Shown here piece by piece: positions 1-11,112 of a stretch of 64,000 nt of DNA. The DNA is from Podospora pseudoanserina (lineage: Eukaryota > Ascomycota > Sordariomycetes > Sordariales > Podosporaceae), in assembly GCF_035222485.1 (NCBI RefSeq), contig NC_085920.1:2232001-2296000 (forward strand). The letters are read 5' to 3'. Positions within the stretch are counted from its first letter, which is position 1. Each line of letters opens with the position of its first letter. The notes beneath the pieces were generated by a model, which was not told where the DNA came from, made no database searches, and saw only the letters and a list, made by a program, of their open reading frames with translations. The position numbers and the translations under genes were made by a program.

Positions 1-2
1 GT

Positions 3-176
3 TTACCAGTACAGCCGGAGTTCGAATATGTGTGGAAGGATATCATCTATGGGCCATACCCTGGGGATTGGTTGCTTGTATTCGAGTGGGATATCGCTTG
101 GGAGGACTTTTTAAGGGATTTCTGGGAATGGATTGAGAACCCTCCCATGAAAATTCCTCGCTCTTGGATAGTTTAG
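3..176 (+). CDS. 3' end of an unidentified gene (partial)
   Basis: An open frame enters from the left edge and ends at TAG (174-176), giving the last 57 residues of a protein. The peptide is rich in Trp, Asp and Glu (it includes EFEYVWKDIIYGPYPGDW and ends PRSWIV), with a composition unlike a random frame. The other two plus-strand frames close within the first 160 bases. I do not recognise the family. The exon start lies outside the window, so the strand and frame rest only on composition and on the stop just before non-coding-looking sequence. Confidence 0.45.
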   Translation, partial: LPVQPEFEYVWKDIIYGPYPGDWLLVFEWDIAWEDFLRDFWEWIENPPMKIPRSWIV

Positions 177-764
177 ATACTGACCTTAGTTGAAGACCAG
201 TGCTCTTGAACATCTTGCCGGTTCCATGTTGTAACATGTCAATCTGGTGTCTCGCCTTTGCCAAGCAGGGGTGATGTTGGCGTGTTTGGACTTAATCCGT
301 CTGTCTTGAGAGGTATAACGGAAAAAGCAAAGAGCAATGTATATAAGAATGGCGAAAGGAGTCTTAAGGTGTAGATTATGTAGCACAAGGATATCAAGTG
401 AATTCACTACGAGAATATGTCATCTGTTCTTCCTGCCCCTACTGAAAGCTTGATGATTGGATCCAGCCAAGCTTCTGTCCGAGATGCAAACTGGCCCTAC
501 AAAAAAGAAAAGATGGGGCACAGGGTTCAGCGGGCCGCGGCAGCTTGCCCCGGCAGGCAGTTGCAGCTTCAACCCCTGTCTGGGCTAAAATGGGGGGCTC
601 CATCTGCCCAAAACTTCCAGCCTGTCCCTTGGAAACTTTTGCACCAAGGGTTCCAGGTCATTTCGTGGCGGCGCTCTTCAACCTTCTTGCGCCGGTTCAA
701 CCACCAAACGGTGTTCTCTCTTTGTTTCTAACCTTGGTCAGTTTCCTCATGGAGTAGCGCAATC
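177..764. other. intergenic, promoter side of the ERJ5-like gene
   Basis: No frame here has coding character. The last 100 bases before the ATG at 765 are pyrimidine-rich (TCTCTTTGTTTC near 716), as is usual for a fungal 5' leader. Confidence 0.5.
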
Positions 765-2298
765 ATGAAATTCTCTGCTCTTTCCCTAGGCCTGTTGGCC
801 CTCCTAACGCCGCTGAGTGCGGCATGGACCAAAGAAGGTATGTGAAGTATTTGCTGTACCTTCCCGTCGCAAATGCGATGATACCCCTTTTCTATGGCGT
901 CTGGTTCCAGTACCACTATATCTACATAATCCAATTGTATCAGACTTACTAACATCTTCGATGATAACCAGATCGCGAAATCTTCCGTGTCCGCGATGAA
1001 CTCCTTGCGCATGAAGGTCCCGAAGTGACTTTTTACGATTTTCTTGGTGTCAAGAAGGGCGCAAGCCACGAGGACATCAACAAAGCCTACAAGAAGAAGT
1101 CAAGAGAGCTCCATCCCGACAAAGTCAGACAGCAGCTCCAGGCCCAGCGCATCAAGGCCAACAAGGAGAACGCCAAGAAGTCGGGAGGCAAGCCCGGTGT
1201 GCAGGTGACGAAGCAGCCTACCTCTCATGAGCTCAAGGTAGCCATCAAGCGCGCCTCAGAGCGCCAGGCTCGTCTTTCCATCGTTGCCGATGTCCTCCGC
1301 GGCCCTGGGCGTGACCGATATGACTACTTCCTCACCAATGGCTTCCCTACCTGGAAGGGCACCGAGTACTACTACAACCGCTATCGCCCCGGCCTTGGCA
1401 CTGCTATCTTCGGCGTCTTCCTCGTCGCCGGTGGTGGCGCGCATTATCTCGCCCTTTACATGAGCTGGAAGCGCCAACGCGAGTTTGTGGAGCGCTATAT
1501 CACATTTGCGCGCCGTGCTGCTTGGGGCGACAACCTTGGCCTCAACATTCCTGGCGTTGATGGCGAGCCTGCCGCCGCTCCTCCCCCTCCCCCTCCTCAA
1601 CAGGTGTACGAAGACGAAGACGGTCGCCAGATTCCCATCAACCGCAAGATGCGTCGCATGCAAGAGCGCGAGACAAAGAAGGAGGCCAAGGATAAGAGTG
1701 CCGGGCGCAAGACCCGCCGTGGACGTGACACCAAGCCCGCCTCGGCCTCTGCTTCCGGATCAGCGACTCCCCAGCCGCAGCCCGAGGGACAGGGTCCCAC
1801 TGGAGCCAAAAGGCGTGTCGTTGCGGAGAATGGCAAGGTTCTCGTTGTTGACTCGGTGGGCGCCGTCTTCCTTGAACAGGAGGATGAGCATGGCAATGTG
1901 GGCGAGTACCTTTTGGACGTAAGCTGCCTCTTATTCATCCAACTTCTTGCAAAATAAGCTAACATATCCACCAGCCCAATGAGATCGCCAAACCTACCTT
2001 CAAGGACACCGCCGTGGTTCGCCTGCCTTTCTGGGTTTATGATCTGACCATCGGACGTGTGTTTAAGAAGCGCACCGCGGATGACGAGTTTGAGGAAGAG
2101 ATCGACGAGCCCACCGAGACCGAGGTCGTCAATGACGACGAGGATTCTGAGCCCGGAAGACTCACTCCCTCCACCGGCTCTGCCGAGGACTTTGAGCTTC
2201 TCGAGAAGTCGGTCGACTCTCTGGGTCAGGCCAAGGCAAGCGGTACCCAGAAGGCGGGCGGCAACAAGGCAAGCAAGCGCAAGAACAAGAAGAGGTGA
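765..2298 (+). CDS. erj5: ER membrane J-domain co-chaperone (Erj5-type)
   Basis: Exons 765-837, 972-1918 and 1975-2298 join in frame to give 447 residues. The first exon encodes a signal peptide (MKFSALSLGLLALLTPLSAA). A J domain begins near residue 44 (TFYDFLGVKKGASHEDI), with the Hsp70-activating HPD at 72-74. One transmembrane helix lies at about 166-189. A charged cytosolic tail follows, with a proline run and a C-terminal lysine-rich end. A luminal J domain followed by one helix is the architecture of yeast Erj5, which helps Kar2/BiP in ER protein folding. Intron boundaries are GTATGT...CCAG and GTAAGC...CCAG. The start was chosen because only this ATG gives a signal peptide that splices in phase into the J domain. 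The gene is tail to tail with a second J-domain gene. Confidence 0.85.
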
Positions 2299-2797
2299 TC
2301 GTGGATCTTTTTTGCGGAGGGTATGTTGCTTTACAAGCGGTAAAGTTTTCGAGCAATACGTGGCTTTGACGTTGCGATTAGGTTAGGTGTTCTTCGGTGG
2401 TTGATTTAAAAAGGAGGAGGAAGAAAAAAGGAGGTCAAATCTTCTCTCGGTATATGGGACGATGTTATGTGACAACGAGCCCCGGATTTCCCAGGTGAAA
2501 TATGCTACCTATATATATAGAGTTGTAGCACTCAATATGGCTACATACAACCCGCCCCGCTCCAGATTCGACATGCATTGACAGAAACAAGAGACAGGCA
2601 AAAGCAACAATGAGCATTAATCTATTGCATCGACGATACAGAAAACCAATCCTTCATGGTATATTAACCACCCATTTCAGCCCGTGCTGTTTCCATGGGC
2701 GAATTTCTCCCAAACAATCCCAAACTCCACGCCCAATCCCAAATTCATAACCTTTCCGAACCCCGACCACACCTCTCATCAGCCAGCACATCAAAGA
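2299..2797. other. 3' UTR space between two convergent J-domain genes
   Basis: About 500 bases with no coding frame. It must hold both 3' ends. A TATATATATAG run near 2511-2521 could serve as a polyadenylation efficiency element. Confidence 0.45.
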
Positions 2798-3741
2798 TCA
2801 AATCCCCACCGTATGGCTCAACACCTTCGCGGCTAACTGACTAAGAAGCCTTGCCCGATCCGCCTGTGGCAGTTCCTGCACACAATCACAAACATCTCAG
2901 TAGCTGTCACTTATGCTCGCTCTCCCTGGATGAAGTCAACCCCAGCAGCACTCACCTGAAAGACCGCATACACACTCTTCCCCTTGGCATCCCTCACCGC
3001 GCCGAGCCTGTTGCCAGCCACAGCACCAGCAACCATACCAGGTACATTGGCCATAATAAACCCTAGCGCGCCACCACTGATACCGCCCAGCGTGCCCCAA
3101 AACTTGCCCGTCGGCCTGTTGTTGTGCGACGGGTCGGCCATGCCCTCCTCCCGGAGCATCTCTTCGAAGACATCGGCGAACTGCTCATTCTCAGCTTGCT
3201 GGCGGGATTCTTCCTGGTTGTGCTGGTTTTTGGCGCCCTGGCTTTGGTTGGTGAAGAAGTTCCAGGCCCAGGAGTAGAAGTTGGGCTGCTGTCCTTGCTG
3301 TTGCTGGTCGGAAGCGGACTCTTCGGCGTCGGCGAAGGGGTCGAAGCCGCCGGGCGTGGGGCGGGAGGAGCTGGGGCCGGAGAAGAGTTTGCGCTGGGCG
3401 TCGTATTCGCGGCGGCGGGTGGGATCGGAGAGGGTGTAGTATGCGTCGTTGACGAGCTGGAATTTGCGGGTTCGTTCGGGACGGTCAGGGTGGTCGGCCG
3501 GGATGCGGTCGGGGTGGGTTTTTAAGGCAGCGCTGGGGGTGTTGTTAGTTGGGGAGATATGATGGTGGTGAGTAGGATAGGTTACCGTTTATAGGCATCG
3601 CGGATCTGGGTGGTGGAGGCGGTTTCTGGGACCTCGAGGATGGCATCTATAGCGGTAGGTATGGTAAGTCAACAGTTATGAGTTCGTGGAATATAGGCTT
3701 GACTGACAGTAGTTGGGAGGCCGGCCGGCTTTTGCTGCCAT
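2798..3741 (-). CDS. small J-domain protein with Gly-rich hydrophobic C-terminus
   Basis: Four exons, read downward (3741-3708, 3646-3586, 3532-2956, 2875-2798), give 249 residues. The J domain is at the very N-terminus (NYYAILEVPETAS, HPD at 38-40, then a helix ending DPTRRREYD). Residues of about 85-150 are Gln/Ser-rich linker. Residues 174-211 form a Gly/Ala-rich weakly hydrophobic stretch (GTLGGISGGALGFIMANVPG), and the last 25 residues form a helix. There is no signal peptide and no zinc finger, so this is a class III (DnaJC-like) protein. The Gly-rich segment could associate with a membrane, which is inference. The second exon completes the J domain exactly, which supports the short introns. 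Partner Hsp70 and compartment are unknown. Confidence 0.8.
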
Positions 3742-5098
3742 TTTGATAAGATGCGGGGGGGTCAGATGTCTAACGGTGTCGATGGGTACAAGAGAGCAAG
3801 CAGATGAACAAAGGCAATCTAGGTTTGGATTTTTGTCTCGGAGACTCGTGTCTGGCCAGGCTTTCCCAAGAGTTGGTTGCTACCACTAGGACAAGTCTAT
3901 CTTCAGTCCCCCAACGGAAGAGAGCGCGAAAGTGGGATGGTGGAACGAGAGTTGGATACGTCATCTGTGGCGTCGAAATGTGGCTTTTTTGAACCAACCC
4001 CTGTCCAGCCGTCCCCCGCATTCTCAGGGGACGCGAATCAGTGGGTCTGGGTCACAGGCAGTTCTAGCCCGTCGTGCCCCTCTATACGGAGCATCGCTAT
4101 CTCCATGATCAGCACATTGTTTTCATGGGTGTATCGACAAGAAAAATCGCCAGCCTCTTGCTCAAGGCTAATTCTCTTTTATTGGATATCCAGTGAGGTA
4201 TAAATGGATTGGCAGGAAGCAATAGGCAAGGAATGGCCGGCAGGGTCTGGAATCACCCAGCGTGTCACCAATTCATTGGACGGCCCGGCGGAGTGACTGG
4301 ACGTGTAGCCGCTTTCCTCGCCCGTTTCAGGTCGGCTGGCCTCTGACGCATGACTGCTCTGGGGAAGGCGAGCTGTGTGACTGCCCAACCAGGCACTCGA
4401 TTTTGAGCCCAGAGCTGCAATAGAACCTCAACGTGGAGGTGATGGACGCTGTTTTTGGTCTCTTGGAGCCTAACAAGCCGTCCTACTCGGCCAGGATCGG
4501 AAGTTTTTTTTGTTCATCTGCGTCACAGACGCTCAACAGTTTGATGACGACCCCTCCACTGCTTCATCTGATCCCGAATGCCTGGAAAGCCCCACCGGTG
4601 ATTTTCTCTATATATCGGACCACCTGCGGAGACATTTCCTCAGGGCCTCTTGCTCTGTGTCCTCGATTAGCAGCTCCGAGTTACCTGAAGTCTCCAAGAG
4701 CTTATTTTAAACGTGTGCCCTTCCACGCGTCATTGTTGTACAAGCACACGCTGCCTCGAAGCACGTCCCCCACCACCACCTTACCCGCAGGCGTGCTATC
4801 ATACTTGCAAATCCGGCAAAGTGTCGATTATCAAGACAGTTAGCTTAGACAATAAAGAGACGAGTTGCAACAATCCAGAGTTCTTTTCTATCCGCAGACT
4901 TTTTGACTCTAATCCACACCATCTCAGTGGCATCCCTGACTGTTGAGTACGCAACAGTCAAGATACCATACACACCACACGGCCAGGATTAATCTTGTGT
5001 TAAATCTGCCACTCAAGTAAACGACAGCAAAAAGCCTCTCTTGGTTATTATCTTGCTAACATTTCGTACAGACTTCAAAACAATCATCATCTCCAACA
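3742..5098. other. 1.36-kb divergent intergenic region
   Basis: Upstream of both the minus-strand J-domain gene and the plus-strand Gln-rich gene. Short open frames, the longest 136 codons at 4433-4843, show no recognisable motif. Nothing else is evident. Confidence 0.4.
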
Positions 5099-6142
5099 AT
5101 GGCGGCAGTATACCAAGACATCTACTCTGAAGACGAGCTCTCCATGCTCCTAGCTCGTCAGTTGAACTTCAACAATCCCTTACCAGCACAACCGAAGCAA
5201 GTTCCAGAACCCGTGGCCGTCGCAGCGCCACAACCAGTCCAGGCTCCGAAGATAGTCTACATCTCCCAGCACTACAACCACTCGGCAGCCCACCTGGCCA
5301 AACAAAAGGAGCAACAGCAACAACAACAAGAAACCCCAGCCCGACCCTCCTCGGAGCCCCCCCAAAGCGAACACGCGGCCATCGAGCGTGTCCTCCGTGA
5401 ATACTCGGTCGATTCAACCAACCTCTCCCCCGCCCAGTTCCACCTCTTCAAAACCGTCGACGACCCCCAACGCATGCACTTGATCGAACTCTGGCGCGCC
5501 TGCCCCCCACCCCCCCAACACCCCTCCGATGTAGACTACAACTCCACCACCTCCCTAGACCAGGAAGAAGCACTCGCTCGAATGCGCTGGGAGCAGGCCC
5601 AGCAAGACGAAATGGAAGCCGAACTCCAGGCTCAGCTCGAGCACGAGTACCAGATCCAAATGGAGGAGCAACGGCAGCAACAACAAAGGCAGCGACAGCA
5701 GGAAATGATCATCTCGTTGGATGGGACCCCCTTGACGCCAGTTCAGGTGGGAGATGGTAGGTGGATCCAGACGACGGCAGAGTATGGGGATATGGAACCT
5801 TACATGGCGACTGGGTATCAAGAGGAGCTGGCGAGACGTGAGTATGAAGAATCTGCTAGGCGGGCGCTACTTTTGGCTGAGCCATATGAAAAGGACATGA
5901 TGAGCGGGCCGTACAGCCAGTTTGGGCCTGCGCTCGTCCAACCAGGGGATGTCATCGGTACTGGGACGGGTGGTAGTAGCGAGGCTAAGAGGGCGACGGA
6001 CCCGGTGTACAAGTCCGTCGGGGTGGACTGGGCGACAATTCGGAGGAGGGAGGAGGAGTACCAGATGAGCATGTCGGAGCAGTATGGGAGGTTGATGTTG
6101 GCTAGGGGGGTGGAGGATGAGGAGGATGAGGAGATGTTGTGA
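5099..6142 (+). CDS. Gln/Glu-rich protein of unknown function
   Basis: A single uninterrupted exon of 347 residues starts at an ATG just after a CATCATCTCCAACA leader. The N-terminus (MAAVYQDIYSEDELSMLLAR) looks folded. The rest is low complexity, with a Gln run at about residues 71-78, proline-rich segments, a Gln/Glu coiled-coil-like stretch at about 163-205 and an acidic end (EDEEDEEML). No signal peptide or membrane helix is visible. I do not recognise the family. The length, strong codon bias and absence of stops argue that it is real. A role in protein assembly through the coiled coil would be a guess. Confidence 0.7.
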   Translation: MAAVYQDIYSEDELSMLLARQLNFNNPLPAQPKQVPEPVAVAAPQPVQAPKIVYISQHYNHSAAHLAKQKEQQQQQQETPARPSSEPPQSEHAAIERVLREYSVDSTNLSPAQFHLFKTVDDPQRMHLIELWRACPPPPQHPSDVDYNSTTSLDQEEALARMRWEQAQQDEMEAELQAQLEHEYQIQMEEQRQQQQRQRQQEMIISLDGTPLTPVQVGDGRWIQTTAEYGDMEPYMATGYQEELARREYEESARRALLLAEPYEKDMMSGPYSQFGPALVQPGDVIGTGTGGSSEAKRATDPVYKSVGVDWATIRRREEEYQMSMSEQYGRLMLARGVEDEEDEEML

Positions 6143-6772
6143 GTTTTGATTACGTTGAGATATTGGTATGTGGCTCGGGTTCCGGGTCGGGAAAGAGGTC
6201 TGTCGGTCATCGGATCTCGGAGGAGGGACTGTGATGGATCTTGCATAAGTATTGTTTGTGGCGATTGGTGTTGATTTATTAGAATGCAGAAGCTGGCGAG
6301 CTGAATCTGATCATTTGATATCGAAAAGTATGTGAGGGTTGCTGGCTGGGTCAGTGGCTTGTTTGTGATACTTGATCGTTGCAAATGGATTGGTTTGGTT
6401 GAGCGAGCTGTGCCTTTCGACGGACCGGGACCAGGAACCCAGAGCTGAAGTCGAAGCCTGTCAGGAGGGTAAACTGGAGTACTCCGCTCGGTCAACGACA
6501 CAGAGGTTCTTGCCTCATAGGAACTTTGGCCTTGGTCTTGGCTGATGGTGGCTTGATTTTGAAGACTAAGTTACCTTGCCTTCTTGATTCGGATGTTCAG
6601 TTTGAGGCAAAAAATTGTTCATGTCTGAGAGCAATCGAAGGCGGGATGTCGAGACATAAAGGCACAAGATTTGAAGGCTTCGCACATTCTGAATAACCAA
6701 ACGAGTTACCTCTCTACTATTGTTTTGTGTAATTTTCAGACATCGTCGCCAACACTGTACACCTGCAACAAA
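6143..6772. other. intergenic, upstream of secreted-protein copy A
   Basis: No convincing frame. CATAAAG at 6654-6660 is a weak TATA-like site about 115 bases before the ATG of copy A. Confidence 0.35.
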
Positions 6773-7476
6773 ATGGTTCGCTTTCTAGCTATTTTCTTTT
6801 CCGCTCTTACATTCATGGGCGTATCTGCGCAAACACCAGGAACAACCGGCCAATATGTTCTCGACACTATCGCCGCACTGCAAGCCAACGCTACCAAATT
6901 TCAGATCGAGGCACAGAAGCTCAATTCTCTTAGCTGTGCCCAGTATCTCACTCGCACTGGTCCCTTCACAGCAATTCTTCCAATCTTGGAGGACATCAAG
7001 GCCGGTTTGCTTGTCGCTAATCCAGTGATGCGCTCACTCACCCCCCTGAACGATTCAGTCTGCACTTCAGCCGACTTCGCAGTCTCTACAAGCATTACAG
7101 CCAAGCTTGGAGGGGTGACGTCGTCTTTCGTACGCAGTCTTACCAGGCTGAGCGGCAAGGGACAGCTCAATGCCTGCTCCCTAGTCCCGTCTGCTGGACA
7201 GGCTATTCGCACGCCTCTGGAGCAGTTGAGCGTTGTTGTTTTGGTGAGTTGATTCTCAATACACCTTTTCTTGTCCGGTTTCATCGATCACTAGTAAATA
7301 CGCATCACTTATCGGCAGCAGCGCTAACCTTGTTACAATCACAGGAGTTTTACCTCAGTATATTTCCACTCACACCTTTCCAGGGAGACCCGCAGGCAGT
7401 GCAATACAACACGGTTCAGGAGTTGCTTGCTCTTGCCATTGCGGCGTATTCTCCGGTTGTTGGAATTCTTCCGTAA
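6773..7476 (+). CDS. small secreted protein, tandem family copy A
   Basis: Exons 6773-7243 and 7345-7476 give 200 residues. A signal peptide (MVRFLAIFFSALTFMGVSA, cleavage before QT) precedes a helical body carrying the family landmarks: an SLSC motif, a GPF segment followed by ILPILEDIK, PLN, and a second cysteine in a LNAC context. A phase-0 intron precedes a final exon that starts EFYL, matching the PFY starts of copies C and E. An internal AG at 7383 would give a shorter exon in the same frame, but the alignment favours 7344. The function is unknown. The size and helical look resemble fungal surface-binding or galactomannoprotein-type secreted proteins, without a motif that proves it. Confidence 0.75.
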
Positions 7477-7963
7477 ATCAAAACATCGGCATATGGCGAG
7501 GGAAGGATATTGATTGTAACTACACGCTTCCATGGCATTCTAGCCACATAGGGGGTACATTGAGTACCCAGTTAACATTGTGAAAGCGAAATATTATTTG
7601 CCATTTTTATGATCACAATGCTTTGTCTTAACCGTGGAATTGGCCAATCTTGGAAGGCGCTGCCCTCCTACCTACCTGCCTACCTGGGTAGTTTGTCCGC
7701 TCTCCCATGTTGGGATGACGCTCGCGACGGCCAACCAACAACACTTCCACAGCATGTTGGGGATTGACCTCTTATTTCCACGCCAAAACATTATCCGACA
7801 CTATTTTTGCGCCTTTTCTTCAAGGTACACAAGAGACGGGAGTCACTAGCGTTATTCATGCGGTCGATGATGGGAAATCTGCAAAGATCTGTCCCGGATG
7901 TCTGCAATCGCCATCCAGCGTCTTGGTGGCTTCGGAAAGGAAAGTTCCAGACCCGAATCAATC
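7477..7963. other. intergenic spacer in the array
   Basis: Contains a CCTACCTACC/TGCCTACCTGGG simple repeat near 7667-7688. No coding frame is supported. Confidence 0.35.
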
Positions 7964-8350
7964 ATGATCGTGTGCATATCTGCTTTCTCGCCTTCGGCTG
8001 TTGTCATCACAAGTGTCCTATCGAAAGCCTCACCAGATGCCCAACACCTACGTTCTCGACAGCATCGCGGCTTTACAAGGCGACACCACCAGACTTGACG
8101 CTCCCAACACTTTTAGCTGCCCTCCTTACCTGCCTAGGTATGTTATCAGACAAGGGCCCTTTACCAAAGTTATCCCTGTCGTGAAAGACTTGGAACACTG
8201 CTCGTTTCCGGCCCAACAATCAACACTTTCAGGCCCTTGAACGAAACGATCCCGGCCGATCTGGCGAGATCCCAAGAGATCTTAAGGGTCATACGGCCTG
8301 CACCACCTACCTTTCCAGGAACCTCGAGTCAAAGGTACCTATAAAAGCAT
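7964..8350 (+). pseudogene. degenerate copy B of the secreted-protein family
   Basis: Pieces of the family are recognisable in different frames. There is a decayed signal-peptide region from the ATG at 7964 (MIVCISAFSPSAVVIT, then ASPDAQ). The body starts near 8037 with YVLDSIAAL, where copy A has YVLDTIAAL, and continues with GPFTKVIPVVKDLE. Then comes FRPLNETIPADLA, where copy C has FQPPLNLTIPEEA. The reading frame changes at least twice, the SLSC motif is reduced to FSC, and no final exon follows. This is a broken paralogue, closest in its start to copy A and in its end to copies C and E. Confidence 0.7.
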
Positions 8351-8852
8351 CAAGTATTCGCAGGTTGGGTAAGTTTCTGTCCCACACACACTCAAAGCTA
8401 CCAATTCGAGGTTTTCGTCTATAGTGGTCACGGGTGCATCCTTTGAGATACCCACAGATCTACCAACTGGCTCGGTGGCTTTCGTGAGACTTCAGTCTGG
8501 CCAGTAGAGTCTTTTGCTTAGCGAATTGTGCCTCCCCCCCCCCAACCAGTATGAGGGGATACTGACTGATAGAGGGCCCTTTCTCCAGTCTCCAGTGGCG
8601 AGGTTGGTAAGGTATGTCGGGAAACCTGATTTCATGTCTCTAAGAATTTCGGAAGAGGTAAACATCGAATACTGGGCAGATCGACTATTGATTCGAGAGT
8701 CTGCGATGCGTCTATAAGAAGCCCCAGACCTCCTGATACAACCGACTGCTTCACTTCTGTGGATCACAACGAATTGAAACATCATCCTATCGACAATTTC
8801 ACGGGACCGACTTATTCTGCCTTCGCCTTCCGCAGTAACTCCCCAAGCAAAG
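8351..8852. other. spacer with possible further family remnants
   Basis: AGAGGGCCCTTTCTCCAG at 8572-8589 resembles the GPF-coding stretch of copy B (CAAGGGCCCTTTACCAAAG) and may be debris of yet another copy. That is weak evidence from one short match. Confidence 0.25.
8713..8720 (+). promoter_or_regulatory. TATA-like element for copy C
   Basis: TATAAGAA lies about 135 bases before the ATG of copy C, followed by an A/C-rich leader. The call rests on sequence and spacing only. Confidence 0.35.
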
Positions 8853-9532
8853 ATGACCCGTCTTTTGACTGTTTTCTTGTCTGCCCTTGCCGCCGTGGGC
8901 TTTGTCTCAGCACAGGCGTCCCCAAACGCGAGAACTGCGGTCGACAAGACTCGCGAATACTTCAACGAAGCTCTTGCTCTCAAAGCTCAGACTGAGGAAA
9001 TCGGTACTCTCAGCTGTGTTGAGTACTCCTTGAACATGGGGCCCTACACCAAGATTGTGCCCACTTTGGAAAGGATCAAGGGAATCTTCGATGCCTACAA
9101 GCAAATTGTCAACTTTCAGCCTCCACTGAACCTCACTATTCCGGAAGAGGCCGACGCAGGCGACGATATTGTATACTTCCTGGGTGTAGCAACCTTCGAA
9201 ATTGGTACAGCCTTTGACAGAATGACCGAGACGGGGACAGCTAATCTCTGCACTCTCCCGATGCTGGGAACTAAGATCAAGAAGGCTTTGCAGGATGTGA
9301 AGGCGGTTTCCAGGGTAAGCTGTTTTACCCTCGTCCCATTATTTTCCTCGATGTTTTTGGGAAGTGTGGACAGTGTGCTGACAGGTGTTTCTCAACTTTT
9401 ATGTAGCCGTTTTACTTTTCCCTTGCGGCTTTTCATCTTACTGAAACAGGGGCTATTAGAAGATTATTTCTCTCTTTCGAGAGCAATATTGAGGCAGCCA
9501 TCCAGGTTTATTCAAGCCCTATTCCAGTTTGA
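8853..9532 (+). CDS. small secreted protein, tandem family copy C
   Basis: Exons 8853-9314 and 9407-9532 give 195 residues. The signal peptide is MTRLLTVFLSALAAVGFVSA. The body shows TLSC, GPYTKIVPTLERIKGIF, FQPPLNLTIPEEA and NLCTLPMLG. The final 126-nt exon starts PFYFSLAAF and ends in TGA at 9530-9532. The single intron is phase 0 and lies 41 codons before the stop, as in copies D and E. The two invariant cysteines probably form one disulfide (inference). The sequence upstream has a TATA-like site. It looks like an intact member of the array; the function is unknown. Confidence 0.8.
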
Positions 9533-10094
9533 TCGATAATTGTATGGGCGCGGAAAAACATATAGGGTGGTGGGGGGTGACAGGCGGGACACGAGACTTT
9601 AGGCTGTTAGACCTTTCGTTGCAGTTTTCGTTTCATATAAATTGCCTTCAAGGGGCCATTACCTCATATTATCTTGACAAATTGCCCAATCACGTTGCAG
9701 GTCTCTTTTTGCTTGCGGATTAAGACAATCACCGAAGTTAAGGTACCTATCCGACACAGCAGGTTGATGTCCGTGTCATTCCAACACATTAGATCCAATT
9801 CAGGGCCGAATCAGACCTCTTAGCACGCAAATAGACTTGTGATAGTGACGATGGCAAAATCAGTGGTGTTGGTCTCTGTACCAGGAATCATGGCTGGGGA
9901 CTGGCCTTGCTCTAGGGTAGTCATTGAAGGGATTTCAAACGGGCTCAGTCTGTGTTACCTCAGGCGGGACTTTCGCTCCGAAGTGTCTTTCATGGTGCGA
10001 TAACTGCCAGGTACCTAGAATTCGGGCCGAAAATCGAAGGGCGTCAGCCACTCAATAAGACTGACCTGGCGGCTATGACCGCTGAGCTATCTTG
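9533..10094. other. intergenic spacer in the array
   Basis: No frame with family motifs or other coding character. GTACCTAG at 10011 belongs to the recurring palindrome noted elsewhere. Confidence 0.3.
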
Positions 10095-10240
10095 ACTTAT
10101 ATTGGCAGAGCAACTCTCCAAGTGAACGACGCTTTGGATGCCATGATCGAGCTAGGAGGCTTGATTAATCTCTGTTTTGTTGCCCCAAACCTTGGAAAGG
10201 GGATGAGTGATGTCTTGAGGGAAGTTCACATCTACGTTTG
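10095..10240 (+). pseudogene. fragment of the secreted-protein family
   Basis: About 48 codons survive from the 3' half of exon 1: YIGRATLQVNDALDAMIE, then NLCFVAPNLGKG. They match copy D (NVGRATNALRDAF, NLCEVAPAIGKD). No signal peptide, first half or final exon was found around it, so this is a relic rather than a gene. Its similarity to D suggests a duplication of D followed by decay. Confidence 0.65.
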
Positions 10241-11112
10241 GCTGAGTCTTCACAGATACTTTCGTGCACCGATGAGAAATCCATAGAGAACCCCAGCTGG
10301 ACATGGAAAGGTTCCTGCGGTCTTGCAGCCAACATCATCGAGGATGTTGATATTTTCTTGTTGTATAGGGCCTCATAATGGTACAATAAACCGATGGCTG
10401 ACCTCCCGACGGCAAAGGGGGGTGATAAAGACGCATGGATACTGACTGGTTTTAGAACACAAAACTGTCCTGACTTCCATGTTATTTCGCTAGTAATGTC
10501 TAAGCCGGTAATGCTGTACAAACCTCTTCTGTCAGTGACATCTACATGCCTACTTTCGTGCCGAACCAACCAACTCACGGCTGGCTTTTTCTCGCTTAAG
10601 TGAGTCGGTGGCGGCTTTTGTGATACTTGATTACGAGTGATCTATTAGTCTGTTGAGCAATCGCCTCTTCGCGAGAGAGGTAGAGTTCGATTTACGGAAG
10701 TTGAGACCAGAATTGAAAAGCGGAAAGAAGGATCATCGTGCGTGGGAGAAGTGTCACGGCTGCTGAATGCTTGAATTCCCACCACATTGCACATTCCACT
10801 TGGGATAAGCAACCACTTGATCATAGAGATCCAGACTGCACAGATAATTGGCCTTGATTATGACTTGTGTGGCTTACTTGGTGTTGCACCATTGATTTGG
10901 AGTGATGATATCGGAAGTGGGAAGTTTCGGATGAGGGCAGGAGCTTCAACTACCTTTTTGCAGAACGGATATCTTGTTGCCGACACCGAAAGAAACATCT
11001 ATGAAGAGACGTCATCATTCAACATAAGCAGGTAGCTTAGTATAGTCAACTTATCAGGTTTCCTGCGAAACATCAGTCGTCAAATCTTTCAAATTGCTGT
11101 ATACAAACAAAA
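10241..11112. other. intergenic spacer in the array
   Basis: Nothing with coding support was seen. The leader just before 11113 is A-rich (CAAACAAAA), like the leaders of other copies. Confidence 0.3.

Noticed and set aside
4433-4843. 136-codon plus-strand frame in the long intergenic gap
   Set aside because: Low-complexity Ser/Pro composition without motif; a second overlapping frame is equally open, so neither is favoured.
5818-6501. 227-codon minus-strand frame
   Set aside because: Half is antisense to the Gln-rich gene and the rest has no coding character.
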